Source: Nectonema munidae
Taxonomy: Eukaryota; Nematomorpha; Nectonematoida; Nectonematidae
Direction: 5' to 3'
Length of the DNA: 64,000 nt
Assembly: GCA_030549495.1 (NCBI GenBank)
Contig: JAUIRK010000969.1
Location: 434,001 to 498,000 of the forward strand
Part shown: one piece after another, positions 28,301 through 43,300 of the stretch
Layout of the letters: the number at the start of each line of letters is the position of its first letter
Position numbering within the stretch: the first letter of the stretch is position 1
The notes under the pieces: model-generated
Database searches by the model: none
Seen by the model: the letters and a program-made list of their open reading frames with translations, nothing else
Told to the model about the DNA's origin: nothing
Made by a program: the position numbers and the translations under genes

Positions 28301-31300
28301 TTATTTTTTTAATTAAATAATTATTTAAAATAAAAATAGATAAATATAATTGATTTGGCATTTTTTTACAAAGTATTCAATTTATTTGAACATTTATTGG
28401 ATTGCGAGTTAAGAAAAATTAAATTATTCAGTACACTGAAAAAAAAATTAATAAGTTTACAATTATACCTTATGATTATCACTGTCTAAAAACATTAATT
28501 GATTCGTAATTATTACTAATAGATTTGTTAAGTGTTTAACTAGTTACTATATTCTGGTTTAAATTGAAACTGACAATACCAAATTTGTTTAATTCACAAG
28601 TTTAATTTGTAATTAATTCATTTTATACTATTAAGAGAAATTATTTGATAATTTACAATAAACTAAGTGATTGATTTTCAAAACAAAATTTAGTCTAAGA
28701 GTATTAATTTTCAATATTTTATGTATAATAACAATAGTCAGACAGCTTATTAGTTACTTGAAATATGTAAAGCAGTGAACTGTTTCACGCGAATATTATA
28801 AAAGTGGTTGCGAAATATTATCCAATCACGTTTTAAATACTCATGTCAACTTTCTATTCAGACAGGAAATACTCTGAGTCACATCGCTACACTCAAAAAC
28901 AACAAAGAGATGCTGGAAACAATAAAAGACCTTGCCAGTCCCAGCGCGCTCTTTCTAGAGAATAAGGCATATTTTCTTTTCTAACTTGAAAACTTATCGC
29001 AGATTTTAAATATATCAAATTTTTATTGGCATATATTTTGAAGCAATGTTCTTGCTTCTCTTCATTTTACAAAGTATACATTTGCATTATTTTACATGAA
29101 TTTAATTTAATTTAAATAAAAATAAAGTAATTTGTATAAGCAGGGAAGTAATACATCAAATACCAAAATGTCAAATCAAAGCAATGTAAATGCCATTCGA
29201 AAATTGCCAAAAATAAACATGTTTATAGAGATTTTCAAAGAGCTATAAAGAGTAAGATGGTGTGAATGATTTAAATAAATGCACATCTTTTTACGAAAAA
29301 GGAACATGAGAGAATCTCTTAAATATTTACTTACTTTGGTCAATCTAAACAAGAGAGGCAGGCAGGCTTCAAGGCAGAAAAAGATCCTGTTTCTTTGTTT
29401 CTATGTGGTAACGCTGCTGGCCATATGATCAAATCTATGCTCGTGCACAAAGTAAAACGCCCACGTTGTTTTAAAGGCAAGAACATGACTACGTTACCGT
29501 TATTTTATCGATCTAACATGAAGGCTTGGATGACATCGATATTTATGGCAGACTGGTTTCACAATTGTTTTCTTCAGAAAGTGGAAAAATATTTGCAACG
29601 GAAGGGGCTGGAGTTTAAAGTGCTGCTACTGGTTGATAATAATCATCCTGGACACCCCCCCCCCCCCTCAGTTTTTGAAGTTTGCGCATCCCAATATCCA
29701 GGTTGAATTTCTTCCTCCAAACACTACTTTCTTACTTCAGTCTGTAGATCAAGCAGTAATCGCCGTGTTTAAGGCAAAGTATATCAAAAGAAAGTTTACT
29801 ATAATGTTGAAAGACATAGATGAAGGCGAAGATCTCCGATCATGGTGGCAAAACTAAAACCTAGCATATTGTTTCAAGATTATAAAAGAAAGCCTCGACG
29901 AACTGTGTGAAAGATACGTCAATTCATCTTGGAAGAAGCTTTGGCTTTCAGTTGTGAATGAATTCACTGGATTTCCAAGTGCCGATCCAGATGTTTTTGA
30001 GATTAAATTTAAGGTAAGACATGTCAGGGGAGAAGGATTTGATGACATGAAGGAAGAAGAAATTTGTCAAGAGTTGTTGGGAGAAAAGGGAGAAGAATTG
30101 ACTAATGAAGAGTTGAATGATTTATTAAACGATGAGAAGGTGGAAGAGGAAGAAGATGAGACAGATGAGGAACAATTCTAGAGACATGAATTTTAGAGAA
30201 ATTGGAAGAAATTCAGAGAGCTTGGAAACATCTTGAATCATTGATTTCCCAATATGATCCCTCTCTAGAAAGAACATTTTTTGCTAAAAACAAATTTGAA
30301 GAAAGCATATCTCCTTATATGGAGATTATGAAAGAAATGAAAAGAGAACGCTCACAACTTCCAATCACCATGTTTATAAAGCAGACCTCTAGATGCGCGG
30401 TGCAGTCTACAGAGCCAGTGCCACTTCTTCCTGAGCCACAACCGGGTTTTTTGCATCAAAAGAAGCCGCGGACATCTCAATGTCGTCTGCAATTGATGAT
30501 GCCTTAGAAGAGTGATAAAAGATATCTAGTCTTTTGTTTATGGTGTTATTGTTTTTCTATATTGAACTAAAAAAAAAATAAAATCTAAACGATCTTTTTT
30601 TCATAAAATTTTTTACATGATATGTTCAATTAAACATTTAAAGATTGATTCTTTAAAAAAAAAATTTTATTATTTATTGGTTAGTAAATGTTTTTTTTGT
30701 TAATTGTTTTTCAAGTACAAATATAGTATTTCTAAAAATAGTATTTCTTGTTATGTTTATATTAAATTTGGATATTAGCAATGAAGTGAAAGGGCAAGAA
30801 TTGCACGATATGATCATAAATAGAACAAATTTCAAGCATATAAGTATGAGAAGAGAAACATCTCGGTAGTAAAGTATGTTTCAACTGTGAGTAGAAGGAG
30901 AGTGAAGGCACGCTAGTGCGAGATTTACGCGGTGATACCTCGTATAGATTTTTCAATGGTCTCAAAAAATAGTATTCGCGGTTTTAGCCATTCGCGGGGT
31001 TTTTGAGAACGTAACCCCCGCGAATAACGAGGAACGAAAAAGGTATACCTAAAATATTTACACACAAAATAGAAAATATTGATTGCTTAATCGTATTCGA
31101 ATTGTGTCTAAAATATTGAGATGATCGGTTAAAATAACCTTTTCTTGGTCATTTGACGGTTAATTTAGAAATTTCAAATATTTTTATGCTGCCAATAAGT
31201 TATCAAAAGTATATAGCTGAACTTTCAAACGAGGTGGGCCCTGGCATTCTTGTACTTAATTAATTATACGTGCTATATGCGCCCCTGTGATGTTTACCCC

Positions 31301-34300
31301 AATTAATATAAATTAGAAGTCAACGTTTAAATTTTATTTATAATTATTATTCATTATAATTCACAGCAACAGTTTTGAATAAATTTTACAATTTATAAAA
31401 TTAAATGTGACATTAATTATTATCATTTTACTTTTTATTATACAATGATAAGGTAAGTATATTGATAGGATACATAATTCTCTTCAATTTATTTGCATTG
31501 AAATTTAAATTAAAAATACAATTATCATTTTTTAGAAAAATTCAACCCCGTTACACTTGGCAATATCGTTAGGATTTGTTGACATTATAAAGTACCTGGT
31601 CGAGAATGGAGCTTCTTTAAGCAAAGAAAATATAGTAAGCATTTTTCGTCTCTTATTCTCTAGTATTTAACTTGAAGAATAAAATCACTATTTTTGAAGA
31701 ACACAAAAAAGAATATTTACTCATTTTTCCAACTGATTTGCGTCAGAACTTACTCTAGAGACAAGTTTTTAGTAATTTTATATTCTTTATTAAATCAATG
31801 TAAATTGTAGACAAAAACTTCATAAACAGAAAAGATTTTGAGCATGCAATACCACAAACTCTCTAATCATTACACTGTGTTACACACAATTTGTTCACTA
31901 TTTAAAACAACAATCTTTCCTGTTTATAATTACTTTAAAAAGGAAAAAATTACTTTCTCTGCTGATCAATTCGCTACAAAACTCATCCACGCCCGTTTTT
32001 CAATATCTGATCATTTTCATATGAAATTCAATCGATATATTTTTTGACTTGAGGTCCTATAAACATCCCTTCTTCTACTTTCTGGTTTGATAGATTAGGA
32101 GAAAGATTCGGAATAAATTTAAAAGCCTCATTTTACTAGTATAGTTTTTTAACAAACTGTTTAATTAGATTTAGTTTTATGTGCAAAGGTGGTATTAATA
32201 ATTTTGACGGTTCGACTAAAAGTTCGTATTTTAAATTATAATTTCCAACTTGATTGTTGTCTTTTCTTAATTGCCAGTTTTCCTTTTCATAGTGAAGTGC
32301 TGTGTTTCTACTGTCCCAAAGACATAAGAAACAAGGATACTTTGTAAAACTTTTTGTAGTCATTTTAAAATCCAATAATTTAATAAATTTCCAATCAATT
32401 CCCATTAAAATTCACTGTAATTTAAAGCAATTCAACGTTTTTGGACACTTTCATAGTTTTCTTTAAGGTAAATAGAGTGTGCTAAAGGAATAGATGGTAA
32501 TTCATTTATATTATGTAGTAAAACACCTTTTAAACTTTTTGTGAACTGTCAATGAAAAGCCACCAGTTTGCTGTAATCAATGGTGCGCCAATAGCTTCAA
32601 AAAGGCCTTTAACATCATGAATTATCAGAAACTGTGGAAAAAGTGGAAAAGTTTTGATGTCTTTTTCTCTGAGAAGTAAAAGTAACTTCGTCATTTAATA
32701 AATCCCACTGTTTTAATCTTGAAACTAATAATTCTGCATTTGATTTTTAAGACATTTCTCTAATACGTTTTGTGTAATACCTTGGACGATTTGGATACAA
32801 AAAAATTCTTCACTTTCATTTTGACAGTTGCAGTTGATTTGGATAAAAAGGAGATTTCGGCAGAAAACATAGTTGAGACATGAGGAACAGGTGTTATTGA
32901 AGAAGGAATATTTGAATATATGATAGGAGGTGCTTTTTAACCTTTTTTTGTTGGATCTACCAAAAGCTTGGTGAATTTGAGGAATAGCAAAAGGCATTGA
33001 TATTTATTACCACTAAACCATCCTTTAAGAGTACGACGACGCCAATCACAAGGCAACAAAAATTTTCTGCCAAAACTTTTTTTACATAATTAAAATATAT
33101 TAACCTCACTGATTATGAAAATAAAATTCGTTTTTACTTATTGGCTTTAATTTTCAAAATTATTTAAAAAAATACTTCGACTTTCTTTTTTTTCTGTGAA
33201 ATTCTTTTGATTCTTCGCGCTGTAAGCCCCAACAACAATCCGCCATCATGTTTTCGTCCCACCTACCTTGATATCTTTCTTCCATTGTCTTTACTTCTTG
33301 ATTAAATCTTTCCACTTGCTCTTCGCCCATTTGCCCAAGATTTTCAGGGAATTTATCCAAGTGGCTGTGGCTATGTAAGTAGTGCATTTTTACACTCATA
33401 TTTGCGCCAAGCGTTTTGAAATTTAGCGTCATTTTTTCTACAAGCTCTGGATAATTTTCAACTTTATTGTTTCCAAGGAAGTTGTTAATGACTTCAACAT
33501 AGCTTTGCCAAGCATTTGATTCAATTTTCCTCATAGATCTCACAAATTTATCATCTTTTACTAGCTTTTTGATTTGGAGACCGTCAAAGACTCCGGCCAT
33601 CAACTTTTCTAAGCTAACACGGGGGTTTGAGTTAATTATGTGCTTAAAGCAACCTCCTTGTTTGTCCAATGATCTTACAAACTGCTTCATAAAACCCAAT
33701 TTAATATGGAGAGGAGGCAAAATAATCTTTTTCTTTTCAACAAGCGGCTCCTTTATAATGTTTTTGCTTCCCACGATTGAATAACTTTGTGTATCCAGAT
33801 TGTTGTCCGAATAAAAAGTTACCAATTTTGAAGTCCCACTTATGATGTTCGTAATTAATACAATTTAACAAAAACTGCACATTTTCATAATCTTCTTTCA
33901 ATGTTGTTGAATAGCCAATTGGATCTAAAGAAATGTATTCAAGTTGTGTAATAAAACGCATTTCAAACTTTTGAGAGAGCCATCAATAAACAATCTCCAT
34001 TCATTGTGGTGTTGAGTGCAAATAGAAGACCTTTGACATCATTACAATAAACTAACATTTCATTCTTTGTAAAAAATTTCATCAGTGAATGTTCTCTTGT
34101 TCTGTAGAAAGTTATTTTGGTGTTTTTTATTAAACTCTTTTTTTCTTTTAAGCGAGAGGCCAACACTTCCGACTTTTCTTTACTCAGATCAAGATCTCTA
34201 ATGAGGTCGCTGAGCTCTTTTTGATTAAACTTATTGTAACTGTTGCTTTCACTTTCTAAATGATCTTCGCTTGCACTTACTTCGCTTGAAATTTCCTCTT

Positions 34301-37300
34301 CTATTTTTTCTTCATATTGTGAATTAAAATTTTCAGGAATATTTGGAACTGGAATTCCAATACCATGTGGAATGGGTTGTCTAGCAGACTCCAAGTCAGG
34401 ATAAACTAATTTTCTTTTTTTAAACTTATTTAATCCTTTGATGTCGATCCAGCAAAAATAACAATCATTATGATGATTTTTTGGCTCCCTCCATATCATT
34501 TCAATACCAAAATTCAACTTTTTCTTCTTTCCCTTACTCCATTGTTCAACACAAGACTTACATGTTTTGTGCGGTGCCCAACACTTATCTTGATCACCAA
34601 GTTTAACTTCAAAATATGCAAAATAAACTCTTTTAACAAAAGGTGATATATTTTTCCTTTGACTAGGCAAAGTATAACGCCCACAAATATAACAAAAAAT
34701 ATCAGAAGGATTTTTACAAAATTTTCTAGACAACTTCATTAAATTTTTAAATTATAAAATCTGTAAAATTGTCTAAATTTTAACATAAAATTAAATATGA
34801 TTATTTAAAGCTTACTTTTTAGAAATAAAATGATTTGAGAACGTCTTACAAGCAATTTTGATATTATAAGTTTTACTATTAAAAAATTTTATGCAGTTTT
34901 CCAAAAAAGACAATTGCTGTTGAATTAGAGCGAATTAAATAAAATAAAATATATTTTTAAAATAAAAATTATTTGTTGAAAAAATTCTAGCAACTTAAAA
35001 AAAAATTTTATGTTGGCCTGTGGCACGAACAACATGTGATACCCAGTTTTTTGTCTTAATCACCTATAGGCATTCCAAATTTTTAAACGTAAGCATTCAT
35101 TTTTTGGCATCTTTTTATCTCTTTTTTTTATTTAATTTAATGCAGAATATTTACAACAGCGAGTATTCATTATTTAATTTATAAAATTCTAAATAAAGAA
35201 GAAAAAAATATACATTAAAATTTACTTTATTCACTTTATTTTGCACGGAGCTGGGAACAAAAGCGATTTTAAATTAATCTCATAAATCTTTAACGAACCA
35301 ATTAACCTTCATTAATATAATTTAAATCAGTTAAAAGATCATGCAAAAATCAATAATGAAAATTTTGGTTGATAAAGTTTTACTATAATTTGCCATAAAA
35401 TTGAACACAGGTATTTCTTCCACTGTTGTAGTTAAAAATAACATTTTAATGGAAAATTACTTTTTCAAAAGGAAATAATAATTTCATAATGGAAATAAAA
35501 AAAGATGAGAAAGGAAAAGAAGAATACAATTAGTTGTTTACATATAACATAACATAACATAAGTTTATTAGCGAAAGAAAGAAAGGCAAAAAGCCTATAG
35601 TAAGTATTCGCTTCATACTTTTGAAAATCAACGCGTTCTTTCATGCTCAAACCTTCTATTTTTCCAAAACTCATCAAGTCTGTTCTTGAAGATGTTTAAA
35701 GATGGAGCATCAACAACATAATCAGGCAAAGAATTCCAATCCTTTATCATTCGTTGGGAAAAGTATTTTTTCAAAAATACCTTCTTGCAATGTCTTTTTT
35801 TAAATTTGGAAGAATGAAATCTTTGAACTCTTTCAGAAAATTCAGGTAAAACTTGAGAAGTTAAGTTAAACTTTTCTTTTACAATGTTGTAGGATGTCAC
35901 CATATCATTCCTTCTAAACCTGTATAACATTGAAGGCAAATTCAGTTTTTTCAGTCTTTCTGTATAACTAAGATCTTTCATTCCTACTATCTTTTTTGTG
36001 ATTGTTCTCTGGACTCTTTCAATATTTGCAGCATCACAGGAGTGAAAAGGAAATGCAACAACATTTCCATACTCTAAAATAGGTCTAATCAGTGTTTTAT
36101 ATAAAAGGGGTGCTATGTTGGCATCAAATAAAGCAAAACTTCTATGAACTCTATGAAAGGCTTGGAAAGCTTTAATGACTCATGTTGAAATATTTTCTCT
36201 TGGGTCGAGGTTAGAATTCACTATCACCCCTAAGTCTTTCTGTGAATCAACTTGTTTAAGTTTTTGGCCACCAATGAAAAACGAATGATTACTTTGTAAT
36301 CCAATTTGTAAATGAGTACATTTATTCAAGTTCAGTTTCATTTCCCATCTATTACACCAATGAAAAACGTCAATCAAATCTTTCTGCAAGCAACTTCTAC
36401 CATCTCTATCACACACATTGGAAATCTTGATATCATCGGCAAATACCTTTATCTTTGACTTTATTACGTTTAAGAGGTCATTAAGAAAGATATTAAAGAG
36501 TAGAGGACCTAGCACAGACCCTTGGGGTACTCCACTCAACACTTGCTTTTCATCAGAATACATACCATTTACTGAAACAATTTGTTTTCTATCTTCAAGA
36601 TAATTTTTCAATAAAGCAAGTAGATTGCCCTTTATACCAAATGACTCAAGTTTATCTGACAAATACTTATGTGAGATAGAGTCAAAAGCCTTGTGATAAA
36701 AAGTTTGAAGTTTTTTATATGTCATAAAATTTTATCGGCTATGAATGTCTCGAATACTTTAGATAGAACTGGACTAAGACTTATTGGCCTGTAGTTTTGG
36801 CAAAATTTTCGATTTTCACTCTTCAAAACTGGTGTGACTAATGCAATTTTCCAAACAACCAAAAATTTTTTTTCCTCTAGTAACTTTTAAAAAATCATCT
36901 TGACAGGTATGGCTAAAACTCGAGAAAGTTAACTAATGACATACGGGTGTAACTTATCAGAGCCAGGAGACTTAAATTTATTTAATTTTTCTAACTTGCT
37001 ATGTATTTCAACTATGTTAAAATCTAAACTATCTATTATAGAGTTACATACAGGCAAGAAACTTGAATTGTCATTATGAGAACCCGAATTCGAAGAACAA
37101 TAATTGAAATATTCACTAAAAACATTGGCTCTTTGGGTATTAGTAGTAGTAGGTAAATCATTATGATCAACTAGTTCAGCAAAATTATTTCTGTTCTTCT
37201 GATTTATGTAGGACCAAACCAACTTAGGACTATATTTATATTTTGAAAGAAGTTTGCTTTCATGAGATATTCTAGCCTTACGAGTCTCTTTTCTCAAAAT

Positions 37301-40300
37301 GTTCGATATTTGTCTGTATTTGTCATAGATATGTCTATGTCTAAATTTAGTATAAGCCCGAAAAAGTTTTTTCTTTTTTTTTAGAAGAGAGATAATTTTT
37401 TTAGTAAAATAAACTTTGACTTTTAGGTGAGATTTCCTCAAAGGAACGTACTTCTCTATAAGTGAATATAGTTTATTAGTGAAAAAAGAATAGAATTTAA
37501 CAAGATTAAAATCTTTAGCTATATTCCAATCAATTTTAGACAGGTGAGAAGAAATTTCTTTATAGTTACCAGATTGATAATTATATTTAATGGATTTGGA
37601 GATATCAGATTTTACATTAATTAAAAGATTAAAAGTAATACACATATGATCACTTTTGATAAGGGGAGAATTAAACCTCAAATTGGAAATGAAATCTGGA
37701 ATATTGGTAATCAATAAATCAAGAACAGAAAACATACCAAGTGTACCTATCCTTGTAGGTTCCTTCACAAGCTGAGTAAAGCATTTTTCTTGTAGGAAAT
37801 TAAGAAATCTTTGATGTTTAACCCTAGCGTTACTCAGTGAATTCCAATTAATTTCAGGGTAGTTAAAATCCCCAAGAATAATGATGTTACTATGTGAAAA
37901 TTTAGAGTGAAGTAGACTTAGAAGAGAAATAATTTCATTCGTAGATTCATAAAAAAGTGAACTTGGACTTCTATATATACAACAAAGTAAGAACTCTTTT
38001 CTTTTCAAAAAAAACCCTTAAAGTTAGGCATTCAATAAAAATTGGGTTAAAGAGCTCAATCACATGGAATGAAGCCTCTTTATGCAAATAAAAAAGAATT
38101 CCTCTCTGATTCATTGAAGAATTTGAGTGATGGTCAAAGTTATGTACTGTTACATAGTTATCAATGTCATAGATAGCATAATTGATCAATGTAGACCTTT
38201 TTTTAGGCAAAGCTTCAGTTATTGCTCCAACAAGAAAGTTACTCTTATTTAGGGGAAAAGATAACTCATCTAGTTTACTGAATAATTGGTGAGCATTAGT
38301 ATAGAAGATAGATACAAACTTAGAAATGTTTTTATTTGTATTGATTGAAGTGTGAATTGCTTCATCTATATTGAGTGTGTCATGGATCTTTTTAAAAAAA
38401 AATTCTTTATAATTTTCAGATCTTTTAAATTATCTCCTGAAACAACAAACATGAACGAGTCGTTATCTTTTTCCAAATTTTTTGCCCTAGCTTGAAGGTT
38501 AAGGGTTTTGATTCTTTCGACTGGATTAAAATCATTGGAAACAAAGATTTTCTTAAATTTTTCGGGAGCATTTTTTAGGTTAGAAAGAGCACTTTTTACA
38601 GTCATTTTACTATCAAAATTAACATAAGTTATTCTAATTGGCCTTTTGGACAAAACATCGCCAGAACTTTTACCTAATCGAATGATCTTGACAACTTTAA
38701 CAGAATTTAAATTAAGATGCGAAATAAATAATTCATTTATAAATTCTTCATCATTGATTCTAGTCTCACCCTCATACTCTGATACCCCATGAATTATATG
38801 ATTAAGCTTCCTTCTTTCTTTATCATAATCCTCTGCACGTTCGTCATCTAATGCTTCTTTAATAATCTTTCTAAAATTAGGCACAGAGACTATATCTTGA
38901 TTGTTGGTTTTAGTGCAAGACTCACTAAAACCATCTTTGAATTTATGATTCACATTATCTAGTTTGTCACTTATATCATTACTTTTTTTTCCTGAAGATT
39001 GGTCTGATGAGCAATACGATCAGAAAGCGCTTCAATTTTATTCGAAAAGTCTGTTTTAAAAGTTGCAAAGGCTTCTTAATTCTTCTTTTTAAGCATTTGA
39101 AGTCCTTCAGATACATGATCAATAGACTTTTTCATAGTTGTGACATCACTTTTGGAACAAATACTACAAAACCATCTAATTCCTGAGCTTTTCCAAATAT
39201 TAAGAAGTTCTAATAGTTGTTGAGGGATTTTCTGACAAACATAACAAAACCAGTTCAAACAGGAGCTACACTTGATCATTTCAGGGCTAACATTGGTACA
39301 AAAATGACAACTCCATTCTGAACTTTTTAAAGTACTTTTTGACTTTATTTTTTTCATGCAAAAATAAATAAGATACTTGGTAAAAAGTAAAATGCGATTA
39401 ATAAAAAGTATTTACTTGAAAAAGAAAAATTTGAATAACAGAGCAAGAATTATTAGCGCTTAAGAATTAGCGTACATAAAACGAGCCATTTTAGACTAAG
39501 ATTGATTAAAAAGGGAAAAATACTGAATGGAAAAATGTTGTTAGCCCCTAGATTATACTATCTCTATATGAGTATAATCTATCAGTTCAAAACAAAGTTT
39601 TGTTTAAACTGAGAAAGTTTTTCCATAAAAGCAAGTACTCTCAGGGAAAAGTTTTTTATTTGAAATAATAATTCTTAATTTTTTGAATAATAATTTTACA
39701 TTTGAAATATTTGAAAGGTCATACAGCTTAAAGATCAGATACACAAATCCCTGCTCCATCATTAATGGCAATAATTCTATTCTATTTAGATATAATATAT
39801 GGTAAAAATATCGTCTATATGCAAAAATGATGAGACTGTACACGTCACTAACCAATATCTGTCAAATGAAAAATTCGATAATTTCAAAAATATTGTTCGA
39901 ATACAGCATCAAAAATCCTTACTAATAGTTCGAAACATGCGGAGAAATTTTGCCTGCTCGATGAAACACCTCACACTACATTTGTACTTTTACATTTGAT
40001 TGTCTTAGCAGAGGACTTCGTTCTTCTAATGTCCAACGAAATGTAGATTGTATTTTATTCATCTTACAAACAATTTTATTACGATTAAACAATATATTTT
40101 TTAGAACTTCATAAGATATCAATTCGACACAAAAAGTCTTTTTCTGAACATATTTTGAGAATTTCTCTATTTATGGTTATATGATTAATTTGATAGTTGT
40201 TGAGCGTTGAGAATCAGACAAAAAATTAGACCGTTTGCATACTTACTTCAAAAATATACTTTATATCCGTTAAAACATAAGACAGTTAATACTGCGTATC

Positions 40301-43300
40301 ATATAAAATATTCAAGACGAACAAAAGTCAATAAAGTATATTTTTGTTTGCACTGTGAAAATTTAATTTTAGTTTAAATTAGAAAATATTTCTTCGCTTT
40401 TTATAACGAATTTACTTCTTTAACCCGTTAACGCCCATGTCGACTATAGTCGACTTTACAAAAATAAAATCGTCTGAGTTTATCAAAGCTCTTTAATACA
40501 AATCTTCTGCTTTACATTAGATATCGTCTGATTATTCTGGTCGTTAATGGGTTAAAATAAATTTAAAAAAAAATCAGGTTTTTAAGCAAAAAAAATATTG
40601 AAAAAAAACAATAAAATTAAAGGGTTTAGTTTTTAAGGATTATTTATAAAAAAATTTAAAGGTATGTGGGTTCAGATTCAATGAAGGAGAGTACTTTTCA
40701 TAAAATTTAACAGTAATGGTGTAATTCAATATAAACAGCAATTTTGAAGTGTACGCATAAGAGTATAAGAAAATAGCCTCTATTTGAAATCACAAATTTA
40801 CCAAGCTACAACAACAAAAAGTAAGGGATCTTTTCAAAAGTAAGGAAATCATTGACAAAAGATTATATTTTAGATCTGAAAATTATGAATAAAGTATTTT
40901 TCTTCTACTATTTTTGAATATAAACGTTAACTTATTAAGGTATATTATCAATTGTTTTGATTTTGCTCTACACTAGTATGAATTTCTATCAATCTCTAAA
41001 ATAAAATAACATCAAACTAGCTTAGATATTTGCAACAGGAAAGATCGCTTATGTCGATCTAGAAGGAAATAACATGCATACTGGATGCAAACTCAACATC
41101 TTCAAACAAGTCAAAGAAAATCGTTCCTTGGGTTACCTCTTTAGAAACAGTGTTAATATATGAACTAGTGGATATATTATACCTACAAAATCATGAATTC
41201 TACACCATAAAATTTGTTTTACATTTGATTAACCTCTTTCTTTTTCATTGGCTTAGATTTTAGCACAGCAATAAAATTTGAAAACATAAAATTAATGTAA
41301 AGATGGCAAAATGTGCTCATTAGAAAAATTAGACGAAAGGCACATGTAGAAATTGAAACACACACATTTAGGCTACAAATTCGAATTTTGACTTAAATTT
41401 AGTGAAAATTAATAACTAACGAGTTATAAAAATATTATTTGGCTGAACTTTTTTCAAAAATTCACTTAGATAAGTATAGAAAGAGTAGGGGTAGCAATAA
41501 AATTATATTTTCACTGTTTTTTAATTTCTAGACTAGATAATAAATAAAAATATTAACTCTTAATTTTTGAAAGAACTTTTTACTTCAATTGTTTTCTAGT
41601 TAATTTTTGTTTATTAAAAAGCCATCAACAAATCCAAAAATATATCATTTTTGTGTATCTTAAATTCAAAATTTTGTAAAAAGATCATTTGTTTTAATAT
41701 GTTTATATTTCAAATATTTCTAAAATGTAAACTCATCAAGTTCAAATTAAAGCGCAAGTTCATTTGATTAGAAATTCTTAGATCAAAAATTTTAGTTTTT
41801 TAAAGTTTAAAACATGAGGAATAAAATGATATAACTCGTTAACCCTTTGAGGACCAGCATTTCAAAGACTAATCGCCTGCTTTCTTTTCCAATGCACATT
41901 TATATAATTAAAGAAGACGAATTTCATTTCTTGAGACAGTGGTGTCCAACTGGTCCTAGGGAGGATAAGTCTTATTTGCCTCAAATGAATAAATACATAT
42001 ACATCATTAGTAAGGTACATAAGCAAGCACGCCCCTCCCCTCCACCACCACTCTGTAATCCAATACGATCTGCCAGTTAGTTGCGTTCTGTATTCAAAAC
42101 TGCTTATTCGACCCATTTAGAGCAATAGATTTTATAATAAGAAACATCTAGTAGGGATGATATAAACCAGAAATGTCCAACCCGTCGCCAACAGGCCACA
42201 TTGCGACCGATATCTTTTTATGAGGACCACCTATGCGTCAGATTTTGAGGATTTAATGCTTTATTTAATTGTGATTTTTTTAATTAGTGTCAAATAATAA
42301 ATGCTAGGTAAATAGTTTACGTTATACAACAAAGATGTAATTTACGAAAGGACAGGAGTTGTTTATATTTCTGTTTGTGAAATCATTTTAATTTCTGTTG
42401 TATTTAGTTTATGTGTTGGACGTGTTTTTGCTCATACTTGAAATGTGAAAAGGTATTTTTACCTACACTTATAGGTAACGGCTAATTTGTGAAATGTATG
42501 TATATTTCATATTTTTTCTTGGTATTCAATTAGTTAATTATTATTTTGTTTAATGTTTTAGTTTTTATCTCATTTTTTGTTCACGAAAAATAATTTTTAA
42601 ATGTTTGAAAAGTTTTTTTGAATTCAAAATGTAGAATAAAACTAACTAAAAAATTCAAAGAAAATTTATACTCTTTGATAAGAAAACAAGAGTTCGTCTG
42701 TGTTTCCTTTGTGAACATCGATACTAAATGGGTTAGGTTAATAATAATAAGTAAATCTATTTTTGAAGTCAACGAATTTTGATTTTGATCGTCGACGCAA
42801 TCAAGTATTTTCTTCTATGAATACAGACAACCATCATTAATCCTAAGAGAACATTAAAAAATTACACATCAGATCAGCACAGACAGATATTACTTTTTTA
42901 CATTTCTCTTCTCATAGAATAAGTTAGATGAAATGGAAAAAACAAAGTAATCTTTTCTTTTTCAGGACGGCTTGACACCTGTTCATCTCGCTGCAAAGCA
43001 CGGCTACACGTCAATCATAAACGTTATCAAAGATGAGAAACTGTTGAGTCAGTTCACTTCAATCACTGGAATGTCTCCCCTGCACATTGCTTCCTTCTAC
43101 GGCCATGATAAATTTGTCGACTTACTTCTTAAACAAAGAATCGAAGTGAACAAGTCGAAGAAAGCTCCGAACATGATGTGCCTTGACGTAAAAAACTGCC
43201 TTTCTTATTTCTTTCTAGAACGAACTATTAAGCAAAATATTTAAAACCCAATTTACGCGGCAATATATAACTTACTTTACCTATTTCAGTAAAGCATTTT

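Larger units (their letters stand above)
35540..39480 (-). mobile_element. CR1/L2-group LINE, near full length
   Basis: Minus-strand order: PHD-like finger (39357-39076), ORF1 (38953-38366), endonuclease (38210-36929), reverse transcriptase (36900-36180), C-terminal part (36150-35628), and a (TTATG)n-type tail at 35545-35562. Stops and slips divide it about half a dozen times, so it is inactive. The copy at 1950-3415 is a relative with the same tail. The tail type and RT fit the CR1/L2 group. Confidence 0.88.
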
